From assembly GCA_964036665.1 (NCBI GenBank), contig OZ038527.1, positions 10,571,835 through 10,635,834 of the forward strand: a DNA stretch of 64,000 nt, written 5' to 3'. This stretch comes from Gordius sp. MW1 (Eukaryota; Nematomorpha; Gordioida; Gordea; Gordiidae). The first letter of the stretch is position 1; each line of letters begins with the position of its first letter. The notes beneath the pieces are model-generated. The model was not told where the DNA came from and did no database searches. It worked only from the letters and a program-made list of their open reading frames with translations. This document shows positions 23,200 to 34,899 of this stretch, piece by piece. A program made the translations under genes and the position numbers.

Positions 23200-24234
23200 T
23201 AATACCTATATATACATCAAAATATGACAATTAAAAAATGATTCATTATCAATCTCTAAGTGCGATGGAGTATACAATATTTTGGTTAGTCCATCTTTAG
23301 CCAACACAAATAAACGGGATGGTTTACCCACGCGAGACCACTTATAGCTTGTCTGTGGGAAAAGCGGAATATGCCCAAATCTAAGCCACAAATAGACATC
23401 GTTTGACCTTAAGCCTTATTGATTGTCATTGCGAATGCCAATCTAATTGGAAATTGAATACGTTTGAATTCAATCGGCACATCTGTGGGAATTATAGAGA
23501 TCATGACAGCAATACATTTTCACCTCGGAATTTGCCATTCAAAATGGTGACTTCGATAACATTTTTCATAAATTTTTTAATGACTAATCGGGTGCCATTG
23601 CACAGCCGTAATGGGTTTAAATACGGAGCAAAATTACCGGAGATTCAACCTTCAATTGCATGCCTGACAAATCCAATGAATTCAAAAACTCAATTGGATA
23701 AATTACAGCTTCGTTAGCATCGCAAACTGTATCGACATATTTGTGTGAAACCAAGTCACCTGGCAACAACTGTTGTATCTTGGCATTTAAACCATTGACG
23801 TCCAAATTTTTTGCTGACAATATTGCTCTCGGACATCCAGGCAAGATTTTTGTATTGTGTATATAGATCTGGAAATATGTGGTCGATGAGAGTATTTTGC
23901 GAGTCGACGATTGTGCAAAAATCCGACCGTAATTTTATGCATCCAGTATTTTCATACAGAGCAACTTTTCCATCACCAATATCTAACAGTTGTTTTGAGA
24001 ATGTTTTAGCGGATGGATCTTTAAGCATATGAACGCGCATGTTTAATTTCAGTTCTAATTTTTCTCTTTTACTTTACCACAGTGACGATGATTTTAAGCA
24101 AGCGTTGATCTCATCAGCGTACGTTGAACGTGGAATGACGGGATGTGTTTGTCTGAAATCAACTTAAAGGAGTAACAGAGTGCCGCCAAATAGTTTGTCG
24201 TTGTTTTTTATATCCTTCTATGTCCTATCCAATG
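23200..24234 (-). pseudogene. Helitron Pif1 helicase, C-terminal part
   Basis: The minus strand resumes the helicase broken at 30297: ALDRT ... KDIKNNDKLFGG, VDFRQTHPVIPRSTYADEIN, LKDPSAKTFSKQLLDIGDGK, then RAILSAKNLDVNGLNAKIQQ and LLPGDLVSHKYVDTVCDANE ... YPIEFLNSLDLSGM. These are Pif1 motifs of Helitron helicases. In-frame stops occur, e.g. after ALDRT. Joined across one copy of the CATCAGG duplication, the frame runs straight from DECTMAHKHS into PDALDRT. Confidence 0.85.
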
Positions 24235-24241
24235 CATCAGG

Positions 24242-25020
24242 TCCTGATAATATGCTGAAATATTGACTTCTTCCGCTTAGTTGTTATTAGTTTGCTATGC
24301 GTTTAATTAATTTTTAATAATTCAATATTTTTTTTCGATTAAAATGCTAATTTTTTTTATTCTTTCAGTGTTAATTATATTTTTTGCCAAATTTTGACAA
24401 TCATCTGCTAAGTTATAATTAGTTTGCTGTGCTTTTAATTTTTTATTGATTCGATATTTTTTTTATTTGAATGATATTTACATTGATTTATTGTTATTTA
24501 TTTCTGCCAATTTTTTGGCATAGTTTGAAATTCTAGCGCTAAGTTTAAATTTGTTTGGTATTCCTTTTTTTTATTTAATGCTATTTTTGGTTTTTTATTT
24601 TACAAAATGATTTCAGTATCATTTTTATTTATTCAATAATTTAAAAATCTGATATTCTTCTGATAAGTTTTAATTAATTTGCTTAGTTTTTTTATTTGCG
24701 AGAAACCCCCCCTCCCCCGGCAAAAATTTGCAAAGTGTTTTGATTAATAATTTTAACAATAACGCCTACAAATAATTTATCGGAAATGAAACAAGGATAT
24801 TCAAAATATAAAAGAGATAAAAAAAGGATTACCAAACAAATTTAAACTTAGTTCTAAAATCTAAAAAATTTCCAAAAAAATAAAATTAACAATGGAAGAA
24901 TAATAAAAATTTAGCATTTTAATCGAAAAAAAAATCGAATTAATACAATAAAAAATTAATTAAAAGCATAGCAAACTAATACAACTAAGCAGAAGAAGTC
25001 AATATTTCAGCATATTATGG
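24242..25020. repeat. Inverted-repeat block with internal diverged units
   Basis: TAATATGCTGAAATATTGAC at the left recurs inverted as GTCAATATTTCAGCATATTA at the right, with arms of about 120 bp (24248-24365 and 24895-25018). Between them, a TTAGTTTGCT.TGC.TTTAATT.TT unit recurs several times in diverged form. No ORF is present. Confidence 0.7.
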
Positions 25021-25330
25021 CGTGCTAAAAACAGCCTAAGCAACCTACCTGTTATTAATTGTTATATATTAGCGCTTGCTTACGCTTAGCAAGTATTAAG
25101 AATACACAAGCACAGCACTGTGCTAGCAATAGCCTAATGTATGCTGAAGTAGCCTAAAGCATGCCATAGTAGCCTTAACATGCTAAAGTATGCTATCTAT
25201 CAACAGCCTAAGCAACCTTTCCTATTATATATTAGCGCTTGCTTACGCTTAGCTCAGCACAGCCAAGCTAGTATTAGGAATACATAATACACAACACAGC
25301 ACACACGCCAGCGCCACACAATATCCCCCC
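25020..25330. repeat. Direct repeats rich in GCTTGCTTACGCTTAGC
   Basis: TATATTAGCGCTTGCTTACG and CTTAGC recur at about 25065 and 25225, each preceded by AGCCTAAGCAACCT. AGCCTAA..TATGCTGAAGTAG-like short units fill the space. Related 'TAGCGCTTAGGCTAA' sequence lies near 30100, at the other end of the 6 kb insert. Confidence 0.55.
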
Positions 25331-25808
25331 TCTCCCTCTCTAATAATGTATCTGTCTCAGTAAAAGGGGGAATATCTAAATTTAATTAATTTCTAGGTGG
25401 CGGTTTTGTTTTAAATACTAAATGTATTTTAATTTAGCTTACAATAAAAATTTTTAAGTAACTTTAACTTTAATTAAATCATTATTAGATTTTTAACTTA
25501 TTAATAAATAATTATTTGTTAATATCATTTAATATTACAAAAAAATAAGAGAGAAAGTTACGGACTATAATTTACTCGAAACCTTGGCTATATATAAGAA
25601 TATTGACCTTAGCTCACCTATTAAGCTCTTACTAAGTCACAATTTAAAAAAAATTTTTAATCGCGTTATAAATATAGATTATGACATTTGTCACCTGTGC
25701 GACTAGTCCGTACAGGCTCAGCACTACGTTTGTCATTTAAAGTTTCTGAGACCCCAAGCCATTTGAGAGAGGCTTATTATTGATATGAAACTATAACTAC
25801 ACTGTAAT

Positions 25809-26120
25809 CATAGACTAATAAAACCATAGACTGCCAAACAGCTGATTTTTACTATTGAAATCATTCAGACACCAAAATAGCTGCCATTTTGTAGGGAAAA
25901 CTCAACAATAGGTATATCTATACTTCTCCACAATATAATATTGAATATAATAAAAAGACTAATAGCTTAATTTATAAATTAAAAAAAAAAAATAAGTAAA
26001 TTAGAACAAAAAATTATGGTGAATTCTATTGTTTGGCTACAATTTACCACAAAATGGCGCTTGCTATATAGGCTAAAAAATTATCAGCTGTTCGGCAGAC
26101 TATGGTTTTATTAGTCTATG
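25809..26120. mobile_element. hAT-like MITE with 8 bp duplication
   Basis: TIRs CATAGACTAATAAAACCATA and TATGGTTTTATTAGTCTATG, extending about 38 bp with few mismatches to the CAGCTGAT block. The perfect 8 bp direct repeat ACTGTAAT sits at 25801-25808 and 26121-26128. It is noncoding. The 8 bp duplication with CA...TG ends suggests hAT-like mobilisation. Confidence 0.85.
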
Positions 26121-26248
26121 ACTGTAATATTACATGAAATTATTTCGGCAATCCAAAGGAATTAAAAATATATTCAAATTATTACTTTTCATCCATTTCA
26201 TCAGCAGAAAAAGAAGAGTTCAAAGTTGTAATTGCTATGCAATTTTTA

Positions 26249-27160
26249 AGCTATGAATTGTATTTTAGGCAAAAATAAAACAGAAAGCCCAAAACAATTT
26301 AATCAAAGAGATCAGTCAATTTATTTCTAAACATCTGACTATTTTGAATAATGTCGCTTAATACCTATCCAGCTTATATAACCAGCTTACCTATATAACC
26401 AATACAAAGCTCTGCACAATTTAGAACCAATACAAACTTTTTAATATTTTCCAACTCATCTACATCACATTTATTTCTTCATCCTTATTCCCTAGCAAGA
26501 CTCGAAGCATATTTAATTTGTACACCCTTAACCTTATAAAAAAAATCTGCTACTCAGGCAATATCCAATTATATATTCTCACAAATAAACCCTGATCCCC
26601 CTTAGATAAAAGATATCAAAATTTGAGAAATATACAATTTTATCTTCAGCTATGAATTGTCTTTTAGGCGCAAAAATAAAACAGAAAGCCCAAAACAATT
26701 TAATCAAAGGGATCAGTCAATTTTTTCCAAACATCTGACTATTTTAAATAAAGTCGCTTAATACCTATCCAGCTTATATAGCTTACCTATATAACCAATA
26801 CAAAGCTCTGCACAATTTAGAACCAATACAAACTTTTCAATATTTTCCAACTCATCTACATCACATTTATCCCTTCATCCTTATTCCCTAGCAAGACTCA
26901 TATGGAAGCATATTTAATTTGTACACCCTTTTACACCAACCTTAGAAAAAAATCTGCTATTCAGGCAATATCCAATTATATATTCTCACAAATAAACCCT
27001 GATCCCCCTGGATAAAAGGTTTAATCTTTTTAAACAGATATCAAAATTTGAGAAATATACAATTTTATTATTCATATGATCTCCCAGGATAAAAGGTTCA
27101 ATCTTTTTAAACAGATATCAAAATTTGGGGAATGTACAATTTTATTATTCATATGATCTT
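26249..27160 (+). repeat. Tandem ~400 bp units 5' of the R2-type element
   Basis: AGCTATGAATTGTATTTTAG starts unit 1 at 26249 and recurs at 26648 as AGCTATGAATTGTCTTTTAG. Both units run through AACAGAAAGCCCAAAACAAT, CATCTGACTATTTT.AATAA, CCAATACAAAGCTCTGCACA and ATAAACCCTGATCCCCCT. A further short duplication (about 70 bp, GATAAAAGGTT.AATCTTTTT) follows at about 27010-27160. Tandem 5' units ahead of an RT frame resemble promoter monomers of some retroelements. Confidence 0.75.
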
Positions 27161-27430
27161 TTATTCATGCAAAGCTCATTTATAAACTCCCTGATCACAC
27201 CTTATTTAAATTTATATTGCATAACAACCTTCTACTTTTGCTGTATACCACTTAAATCAGAGAATAAACACACTTATGCTATTGCATCACTTTTTACTAA
27301 ATGCATAATATCAATTAAACACGTACCCTGAAAATATCAAACTTGCACGTTTAAATCTAAACCCATGGTAGCACTTAAATCTCTTACCCTACATGTGAGA
27401 GAAACATTTCTTTTAACAAAAAAATTGTTT

Positions 27431-29992
27431 TGTCCACCATGGCCCATTTTTGGCTAAATGCCCTTCATCTGGTAAGCTGGCCCCTTCAAATATAATATGT
27501 CCTCCTACAGCATTAGAAATTGAATCTAATAATAATATTGACATTACACCTAACTCTAATACATTCCCAGCTACACCTAATTATGTTTATTACAGTGATG
27601 AGCCTCTCGATTCCACATGGAGTAAAGTCCTTTTAGCACATGGCTTCACCCCCACAATTTCAAGAATTCCAAGAGGAGCACGGCCTTGCATGCAACAATT
27701 TTTGATAAATTTGCTTAACAGCATTATTAGTGACCCACACAACATCACAGCATGGGAAAAACTTATCAAATTTTCTTATCATATTTTGGCTCCATCTCAA
27801 ACTAAGTCTAATTTATCACAGAAAATTAAAAATGTATTTTGAATTTTGATATAAATAATACCCTTGAGCCTTACACACATTCAGAAAGAGAATTAAAGTC
27901 TTTTACTCTAAAACAAACGGCAAATAGGATCTCAAGGAAAATCAATTCCTTTAACATCAAAGGGGCAATGAGACTTTTAGAGGATAATAACCCAGTTGTA
28001 ACCCCTAGGAGTCATATCAACAACTCCTAGCAAAACACCCCAAACATTACTCACAATATACCTTCCCCTTACGCCATCCAGCCTAATTTTAAAGTCCTCA
28101 GATATAAGTGAAGCTATCCATTCTTTTACCCGTGGATTCTGCTGCAGGTTTAGATGGCATTAAACCAATCTATCTTCAAGATCTCATAAAAGTTGAAAAC
28201 ATTAACTCTCCAGTTTTATTGACTGCCTTAACAAATTTTTGCAATCTAATCATTAATGGCTACATTCCTCAGGAAGTACGACCGATAGTCTTTGGGGCAA
28301 AGTTACTTGCTATCAAAAAACCAAACAAAACATTGAGACTGATCGCTATCGGCGGAGTTTTTAAAAGAATCATCTCTAAAATAATATGCAAAGCAATTAA
28401 ACCAAATTTAACCCTATCCTTAATGCCTCACCAGCTAGGCTTCGGGGTCAAATGAGGGTGCGAAATAGCAACACACGCCGCAAGATTGACCCTTAAAAAT
28501 CTATTACCCAATGAGTCTTTTTTAAAATTAGATTTTTTAAACGCTTTTAATAACTTAAACAGAGATTACTTTATTAAAACTTTTATCGAGACTTATCCTA
28601 AATATGCTAATTATATCCTTTTTATGGGACACCCTCTATCAAAACGAGCAATTTTTTATAGATTCAGCTGAGGGGATTCAACAGGGAGAGCCCCTTGGCC
28701 CCCCCCCCCCCTATTTTGTGTGGCCATCAAACCATTAATAGACGAAATTAACGACAAATGCAATTTGAGGTTAAATGTATGGTATCTCGACGATGCCACC
28801 TTATCAGGCACCACGGAAGCGCTAATCAAAGCTTTTAATATCATTAATGAATACTACATAAAACTTAACCTATCATTAAACGCGACAAAATGCGAAATTT
28901 ATTCTGACAGCACAACTGACATCCACCCATCCTTTGCATCTTTTCTACGCCTTGAAAAGGACGAGGTTTTTTTTACTAGGTACTCCAATAGGCGGTCCAG
29001 AATCTTTAAGAAGATATCTCGACAATAACCTTAAGAACTTAAAATGTAAAAATGAAATTTTTAAGCTTATGCCCGCCCATCACGGATTTTATATATTAAA
29101 AAACTACTTTAATATTGCCAAAATATTATTTTGCTTCCGATCTACAAGCGCATTTTTGCATACACATATCTTACATAATTTCGAAACCCACATAAAATCC
29201 GTCATGGAATCCACCCTCAACTTATCATTCGATACAAACACCTGGCTACAAGCCACATTACCAACAAAATCCGGAGGCCTGGGAATTCGTTCACCAAGCT
29301 CCTTATCATTGGCTTCATTCATATCCTCCCACCTTTCTTCAAAATCCATGGTAGAAAAATTAATCCCATACCCCTCCGATGAAACATTCGTCAAGGCCCT
29401 ATCCCTCTGGAACCTTAATGTTATTCCAGAACCCTCCTATCCACAAACATCAATTTAAAAGGATTGGGATGCTTGTTTGGTTTCGCGCTCCGTTGTTCAC
29501 CTACTTACGAGCAGCGATACCAAACAACATTACAACCTTAGATCTTTGGTGTTTGATAAATCTGGGCTTGAATGGCTAGAGGCTTTTCCTAGCAAGTTCT
29601 CCAATATAATGTTAGAGGATTGCGAGCTATCCTACAATATAGCACTACGCCTTGGAATAAAATACACCAAGGCATATGCCTGCAAAAATTGCAACCTGCC
29701 AGTGGATGAAGAAGCACGCCATTCGTTACACTGCAGACTAAATAAATTTAGACACTTGCGACACTCTAAAATCAATTCTATTATCCAGTCAGCCCTTATA
29801 AAGGCCCATATTCCATCCATACTTAAACCTTCAGATCCTGCCCTTGAAGGTCGAATGCGTCCTGACGGTTCCTCGCTAGTCCCATGGGAAAATGGTCTCC
29901 TTTTAAAGTGGGATTTTACATGCATAGACCTATTTGCCCCCTCTAATCTTATGAAGACATATTACTCATATGATGTTTTTTTTAAAATATAA
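27431..29992 (+). pseudogene. R2-type (RLE) non-LTR retroelement, decayed
   Basis: Plus-strand pieces, in order: a 130-codon N-terminal stretch from 27450; a segment with ERELKSFTLKQTANRI; RT with DSAAGLDGIKPIYLQDLI, GYIPQEVRPIVFGAKLLAI and KLDFLNAFNNLNRDYF; the active site VWYLDDATLSGTTEAL (about 28775-28820); then TPIGGPES, LPTKSGGLGIRSPSSL and a C-terminal block with CKNCNLPVDEEARHSLHC, RHLRHSKINSII and RPDG...KWDFTC. A CCHC knuckle followed by an R/KPD...D pattern is the arrangement of restriction-like-endonuclease LINEs (R2/R4 group). In-frame stops near 27840, 28022, 28453 and 28669 plus frameshifts near 28960 and 29470 kill it. The N-terminal DNA-binding fingers are not evident. Confidence 0.78.
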
Positions 29993-30290
29993 ATATTATA
30001 TAATTGTATCATTTAATATTATGTTTAGATATATATCAATAAACTTTAATTAAAAAAAACCTAAAGGTTTAGGAGAGCGCCAATTATCCACCTAATAGCG
30101 CTTAGGCTAATTAGCGCTATAGACTTAGCATCAACCTACTAAATCCACCTAAAGTTGTTAGGTCGGTTTGGACCTAATGCCATGGCTAATAGGTTAGGTT
30201 TCTAAAAGACCTTTAAGGTTTGCTATGAACTTTAACCTAGCCTAAGGTTGACCTTGGGTTAACCCACACCTAGGTTTTTCCCATCACCTA
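29993..30290 (+). other. Presumed 3' UTR of the R2-type element
   Basis: A short AATAAA and poly-A stretch (about 30038-30060) is followed by repetitive CCTAA / TAGGTT sequence (TAGCGCTTAGGCTAATTAGCG, GTTAGGTCGGTTTGGACCTA) up to the insertion edge at 30290. No ORF is present. Confidence 0.5.
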
Positions 30291-30296
30291 CATCAG

Positions 30297-33200
30297 GGGA
30301 ATGTTTGTGTGCCATAGTACACTCATCTCAGATGATAACTTTACACTGTTTGAGAACTGTGGCCATGGACAATTGTTTTTTTATGTTGCACACTGCCTCT
30401 GAGTTACTTTGGAAATTCAGTGGCAGCTTAAATGCAGATTGAGCTGTTCTGCCTCCATCTAATAAAGTTGCTGCAATGCCAGATGATACAACGGCCAATG
30501 CGATGCCATTTTTTAATCGTATCTCGGCAAGAATTATCGAAATGAGAAATGTTTTACCAGTTCCACCTGGTGCATCTAAAAAAAGAAACCACCTTGTCCT
30601 GCCGCAGCATATGCGGTCGTAAATGGTTTTTTGCTCATCAGTTAGTAATGGGACATTGCGAGTAACAATTGCTGCCATTTCTACTGTATTGTACTGCAGT
30701 TCAAGACTCATATCAGTTTGAGTAAATCAGATGCACTTCGATTTGGTGAACTCATACCGAAATGACTAATTTTTAAGTTGGCAACGACAATGCAAAGATC
30801 CTCAATGGCTATCAATGCTTCATTGTGCATTGCGTCGCTTAATTATATCGATAGATCGTTGCACCTTGAACGATGTTGATGGAATATATCATCAGCCATT
30901 AAATCTTTGTGCTTATCCCACAACGTTTGTGCTCGGGCCGGGAAGCATGTAGTCAACACTATAGCGAATAGTAGACGGATTTGTGTTGCTGTACAGTTTA
31001 GTAATGTCTTAATGGTTGTCATCTTCTAGCAAACCTAGTGCAAGGCATGCATCTTTATACGTTGTCCATTTACTTTACGTATATCGTGAAATGACAATGG
31101 GCCGGTGACATTTACCAACAACAGTCGTAGATAAAAGCACTCAGTCGGCCTAGGATACACTGTAAACTGTATATACACGACCTTAAATGTTTGATTTGAC
31201 TAAATCGGGGCATTCATTAACTGGTGTGCCTTGCTTGCGGGGCATCCATTTTTTTGATTGAGTCCACGTAAAATAGCGGGGTTCTTTTGAATAGAGTAGT
31301 GTTCGCACAAAGGCACCAAAAGCATCGGCACGATTACACAATTCAAAAAAATTGGTGAGTGTAGTTTTAGGGTGGATTTATAGCACGATCAAACGCGGTC
31401 TCGTTCGTGAAAAATACACGCTGGCCGTATTCAAGAGGACAGCAATGGATAACTGCTGGATCCCGTTCATGAATTGGGAAACCAAAGATCCGCCAAACAG
31501 CTTGATTAGAGCTGATGTACGGGCCTATTTGGTAGTTCGTTATTTCATCATTGTTATTCAATGGAGGAGCATTCCCATTGGTATTATCAATTCTAAATAC
31601 AGCCATATCACTTCCTTTATTCACATACTTGCATATATATTTGATGCTCTTTACCGAACGAAATCAACATTAATATGAGCATTGAAAGTTTTGCACAACA
31701 GAGGTGAATTGGTACAACCCATTGATGGCTGCGTTACTGATAGTTTTAGTAAATATTTGTCCGCCATTATCGGTACTTTTTCGACGATAAATTGGATATC
31801 CGTCGACATGTGTGACCGTATCATTGATGAAATCTTTAGGAAAACACTTTGTACGTTTTCAATCTAACATGCAAGGCGATGAACAATTCAAATATCCACA
31901 TGGGCCATGAATCATGTTTGTAGTAACAATATCAAACAATAATTGATCAGTAGACGGATTTGAAATATCTGCAGAAATTAAACTATCGATGTCTTAAGGA
32001 CGTAGACGAACCAAATCACTATGTGAGCATGAGGTAATCCTCCCTTTTGCCACTCAACGGAATACATCCAGCAACGTGCAGGGCCAAATATATGTAATTT
32101 TGTAATGAAATTAATAAAAGACTTTGATTTTTGTTTTAACACCCGTGCCGTAATGTTATGACGATGTAATGCATTTTGTCCTGGTAATAGCAACAATGTA
32201 ATCCTGTCATTTTAGATTACATGTAAACTGATAAAAAAAACACGCTCGTCCGTATTTGCGTACGAAAGCCGTAGCATCCTGTATGTATTTGCATGTGACG
32301 TGGGCTACCTACGTACGATTATGGTAGAATAATAGAGTTTTCGAGCTAACCTTCTTGTTTGTTTCGGCTTTTGTAATAATGTGTATTCCAACTATTTGAA
32401 AATGAGTAATGTTTAATAATGAAAAAAGTACCTGTTAGGGGATCTCGTTATGTTTATATCCATCTTGTCCTTACCAAAAAATTATCGGATATTGGAGAGC
32501 GTCATATGAACGGTGGGTATCAGCAATGAACTGAAGATTGTTATCTCTTATTCGAATCACGATTTGGCGCGAAGCCGTACGGTCCCTAACCATGATTCCG
32601 GCAACGTCGTCAACTACAGATGCATTGAAGCTACGAATGTGCTCTCCAACTGGTGGTTTATCAGAATCGATGATAATAGCGTAATTGTCACTTAGTAATT
32701 TGGGCATGTGTGATTTAAATAATTTTAATAATTTATTTTGCTCATTCAACAGCGTCCAGCTCGCTGACGATTCGCCTGGCAAAAGGTGAATTGAGATTGT
32801 CGGAGCCGCAACGTGCATCCACGCGATTAGCGTGTGCGCGTTCGGAGTCGTCACCACCCATAAAGTAAATTTGTAAAATTTTATAAGATTCGTTTGGCAT
32901 CGGCAGCAATGAACTCATTTGTGGAAAACCTGGCCTTTTATTTTAAACTTTGAATTAAACTGTTGATCGTTTTCAGAATTATTTTGAATTATATCTGTTG
33001 CTCCAAACGATGGTCATTTGGAAGCATGAATTGAATGTCCGAATTGACTTCAGGAACAGGCTAGAATCAGGATCCGCACCAATAAGTAAACCGTGCAATG
33101 GTTCAGGTGGTGTTTCAATCTGCGTTAGTCGAACTTTTCCTGATGCGCAACACATCCCGGCTGACTCATTTTTATATTTAAGTGCAAGACAATGCGGACA

Positions 33201-33560
33201 TACCTTGTTCATGGTACCTAGAGTTGTTAAATTGCTAACTTTCTTCAACTCCAGCTACCATCTGCTCGAGTTTCTGCTCGGCCCTCGAGCCTAGTGCACC
33301 GAACAGCGAGCACATATGTGCTAACGCGCTTATTAAGCAACTCAGTGTGCTGCTCGCGTCTGAAGTTTAAAGCACGTTAGCAATTTAACAACTCTAATGG
33401 TACCAATGACCACTTTGGAATGGGCGTAATATTCAACATCAGGCTCATACTGGAATGCTAGTCGAACGAATGGAGCCGATTTAATTGCTCGATGTTTTAA
33501 AAGCTCGATGTACTTGTTGGTGTTGTTGTCATTTGCTCTACGTGTGTTGATTACAAATCG
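30297..33560 (-). pseudogene. Helitron Rep/helicase, N-terminal part
   Basis: Minus-strand pieces, in order: the N-terminal zinc-finger-like region with NKVCPHCLALKYKNESAGMC and EPLHGLLIGADPDSSLFL (33248-32979); the Helitron-like N domain (32857-32471); the HUH nuclease region WQKGGLPHAHIVIW (about 32070-32010), carrying the catalytic His pair; the DEITNYQIGPYISSNQAVWR block (31624-31367); and a Pif1-type helicase start with Walker A GGTGKTF and Walker B DECTMAH (30711-30310). Stops and frameshifts separate the pieces. It would nick DNA and unwind during rolling-circle transposition; this copy is dead. Confidence 0.85.
33219..33396. mobile_element. hAT MITE inside the Helitron, copy A
   Basis: TIRs TAGAGTTGTTAAATTGCTAA and GTTAGCAATTTAACAACTCT then A. 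The perfect 8 bp direct repeat ATGGTACC lies at 33211-33218 and 33397-33404. The 5'-TAGAG end and 8 bp duplication are diagnostic of hAT. It interrupts the Helitron frame between VEYYAHSKVVIGT and MNKVCPHC. The 178 bp sequence is nearly identical to 63403-63579. Confidence 0.93.
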
Positions 33561-33904
33561 GCGGGTTTGTTTTTTTAATCCTATACTTCAGCCTTTTTAT
33601 ATATCCGATTATTTACATTGTCGCATTTTACAGTGCACATTTAGGACGTCAATTGTTGCATTTTACCTGCATGACGTCATATGACGTCACGAGGTTGCGT
33701 TTGATTGACATTTTATTAAGTGTCAAAACGTATAAAACAAAAAAACTGGACCGTCTTATCACTTAGAGATTTGGAATAAAGTTTAAATTTATTCTCAGAC
33801 CTACCAAATATTCGCAGAAATTTTTATAAAAATCGGTCAAGCCGTTTCGGAGTAGTTTGTTTAACTACAAACATCGTGACACGAGAATTTTATATATTAA
33901 ATTC

Positions 33905-34300
33905 TAGGGAATCTCAATTGTTCTGTTGCCCATACTAATCTTGACGACGAAAACTTTATTGGCCAGAACTCGTTGGGTCTCCCTTTTTCTCACCACCCGT
34001 TATTCAGCTGGCTTTTTTCGGAGGAATATATATTCTTGGGCAAGCCAAATTCATCACTTGCTCTGTAAGGCGCTGCTTCATAAAACTGTCAAAAACTTCA
34101 ATGCAATTTGAATCCTATCACAAAGAATGCTGATATTGTGCTATTAACGCAGAACTTGTCACAAAATCTGTCACCCTAAGAGTATCACCTGCACGCAAAA
34201 ATTCCCACATTCAGGCCAGGGTTCAGGCAATATCGAGTTTATAGATTGCTTACGTTCTAAGATTAAAATGATTTTTCATAGCTCACAAATATCCTTAAAA
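33905..34300. other. Flank right of the Helitron, no gene recognised
   Basis: A 61-codon open stretch at 33926-34111 (+) shows no family motif I know, and the surrounding frames are broken. It may continue a decayed element that the Helitron split, since the left flank at 22500-23020 is equally unassigned. Confidence 0.4.
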
Positions 34301-34309
34301 AACCAGGGC

Positions 34310-34620
34310 TTTTGCCCCTTGTGGTAAGGGGGGCAGGGGGGGGGGGGTCCGACTTGGAGTTCGTTTTTTCGTTTTGGTACATTTGCCTATTTTGGGGTAT
34401 TTTTACTAAACTCATCTAAGCTCCGTATAAACGTAGCTCATTTGCTATGCAATTTATGGGCGAGAAAGGTGGGAAGAAGCGAGAATGCCTATGGTGGGGA
34501 GGGGGAAATGATCAAGCAGGGAGTTAGATATAACTCGCACATCGTTGTAATTGTTTTTTTAAATATACTATTTTCATATAAATAATTTACCTTAATAAAT
34601 AAAATAAAATTGCTTAGCAA
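34310..34620. repeat. Fragment of the GCTATGCAATTTATGGGCGAG repeat
   Basis: GGCTTTTGCCCCTTGTGG, a G-run, 'CTCATCTAAGCTCCGTATAA', 'TTTGCTATGCAATTTATGGG' and 'CGAGAAAGGTGGGAAG' match, in order, the head of the cluster at 36500-36700 and, inverted, 53030-53170. Confidence 0.65.
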
Positions 34621-34899
34621 TTAATAATAAATGTTTTATAGCAGTTAATATTACAAAAATTTAGATTTTTAAATATTTTTATGCAAACTTTGTTATCACT
34701 TTGCATTTAATACTTTATTTTGAGGGATCTGTTTTCTTTCAATCATTGTTTATTATAAACTGGTTTTTATTGCCTAATCAAATTCTAAACTAAGCAAAAT
34801 TATTATATATGGGGAAGGGAGCGCAAAGGGTATGACATTGGAAAAGCCAATAGTCATCCTTCCAAAAAGTACAACTTTAAATTGAGAGTTAAAGACATG

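Larger units (their letters stand above)
24242..30290 (+). mobile_element. 6 kb insertion inside the Helitron helicase
   Basis: The direct repeat CATCAGG lies at 24235-24241 and 30291-30297. Deleting 24242-30297 restores an uninterrupted helicase frame on the minus strand, so these are the true insertion edges. The insert holds a foldback block (24242-25020), a hAT-like MITE (25809-26120), two tandem units of about 400 bp and an R2-type reverse transcriptase pseudogene on the + strand. It may be one retroelement with an odd 5' end or several nested elements. Confidence 0.75.
23021..33905 (-). mobile_element. Helitron rolling-circle transposon, nested insertions
   Basis: On the minus strand the 5' end is near 33905 (AATTTAATATATAAAATTCT then CGTGTCACGATGTTTG). 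The 3' end is at 23021: a GCCGGGTCGGC hairpin followed by CTAG and a host T, as expected for Helitron CTRR ends inserting between A and T. Decayed Rep/helicase coding pieces lie between in the correct order. Two insertions interrupt it: a hAT MITE (33219-33396) and a 6 kb element (24242-30290). Without them the element would be about 4.6 kb. The exact 5' base is uncertain. Confidence 0.88.

Noticed and set aside
25020..25330. CRISPR-like array
   Set aside because: Repeats are irregular in length and spacing with no unique spacers, and the genome is eukaryotic.
33926..34111. 61-codon ORF right of the Helitron
   Set aside because: No motif recognised and the frame is closed by stops on both sides. 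It may be part of an older element, but I cannot support a call.
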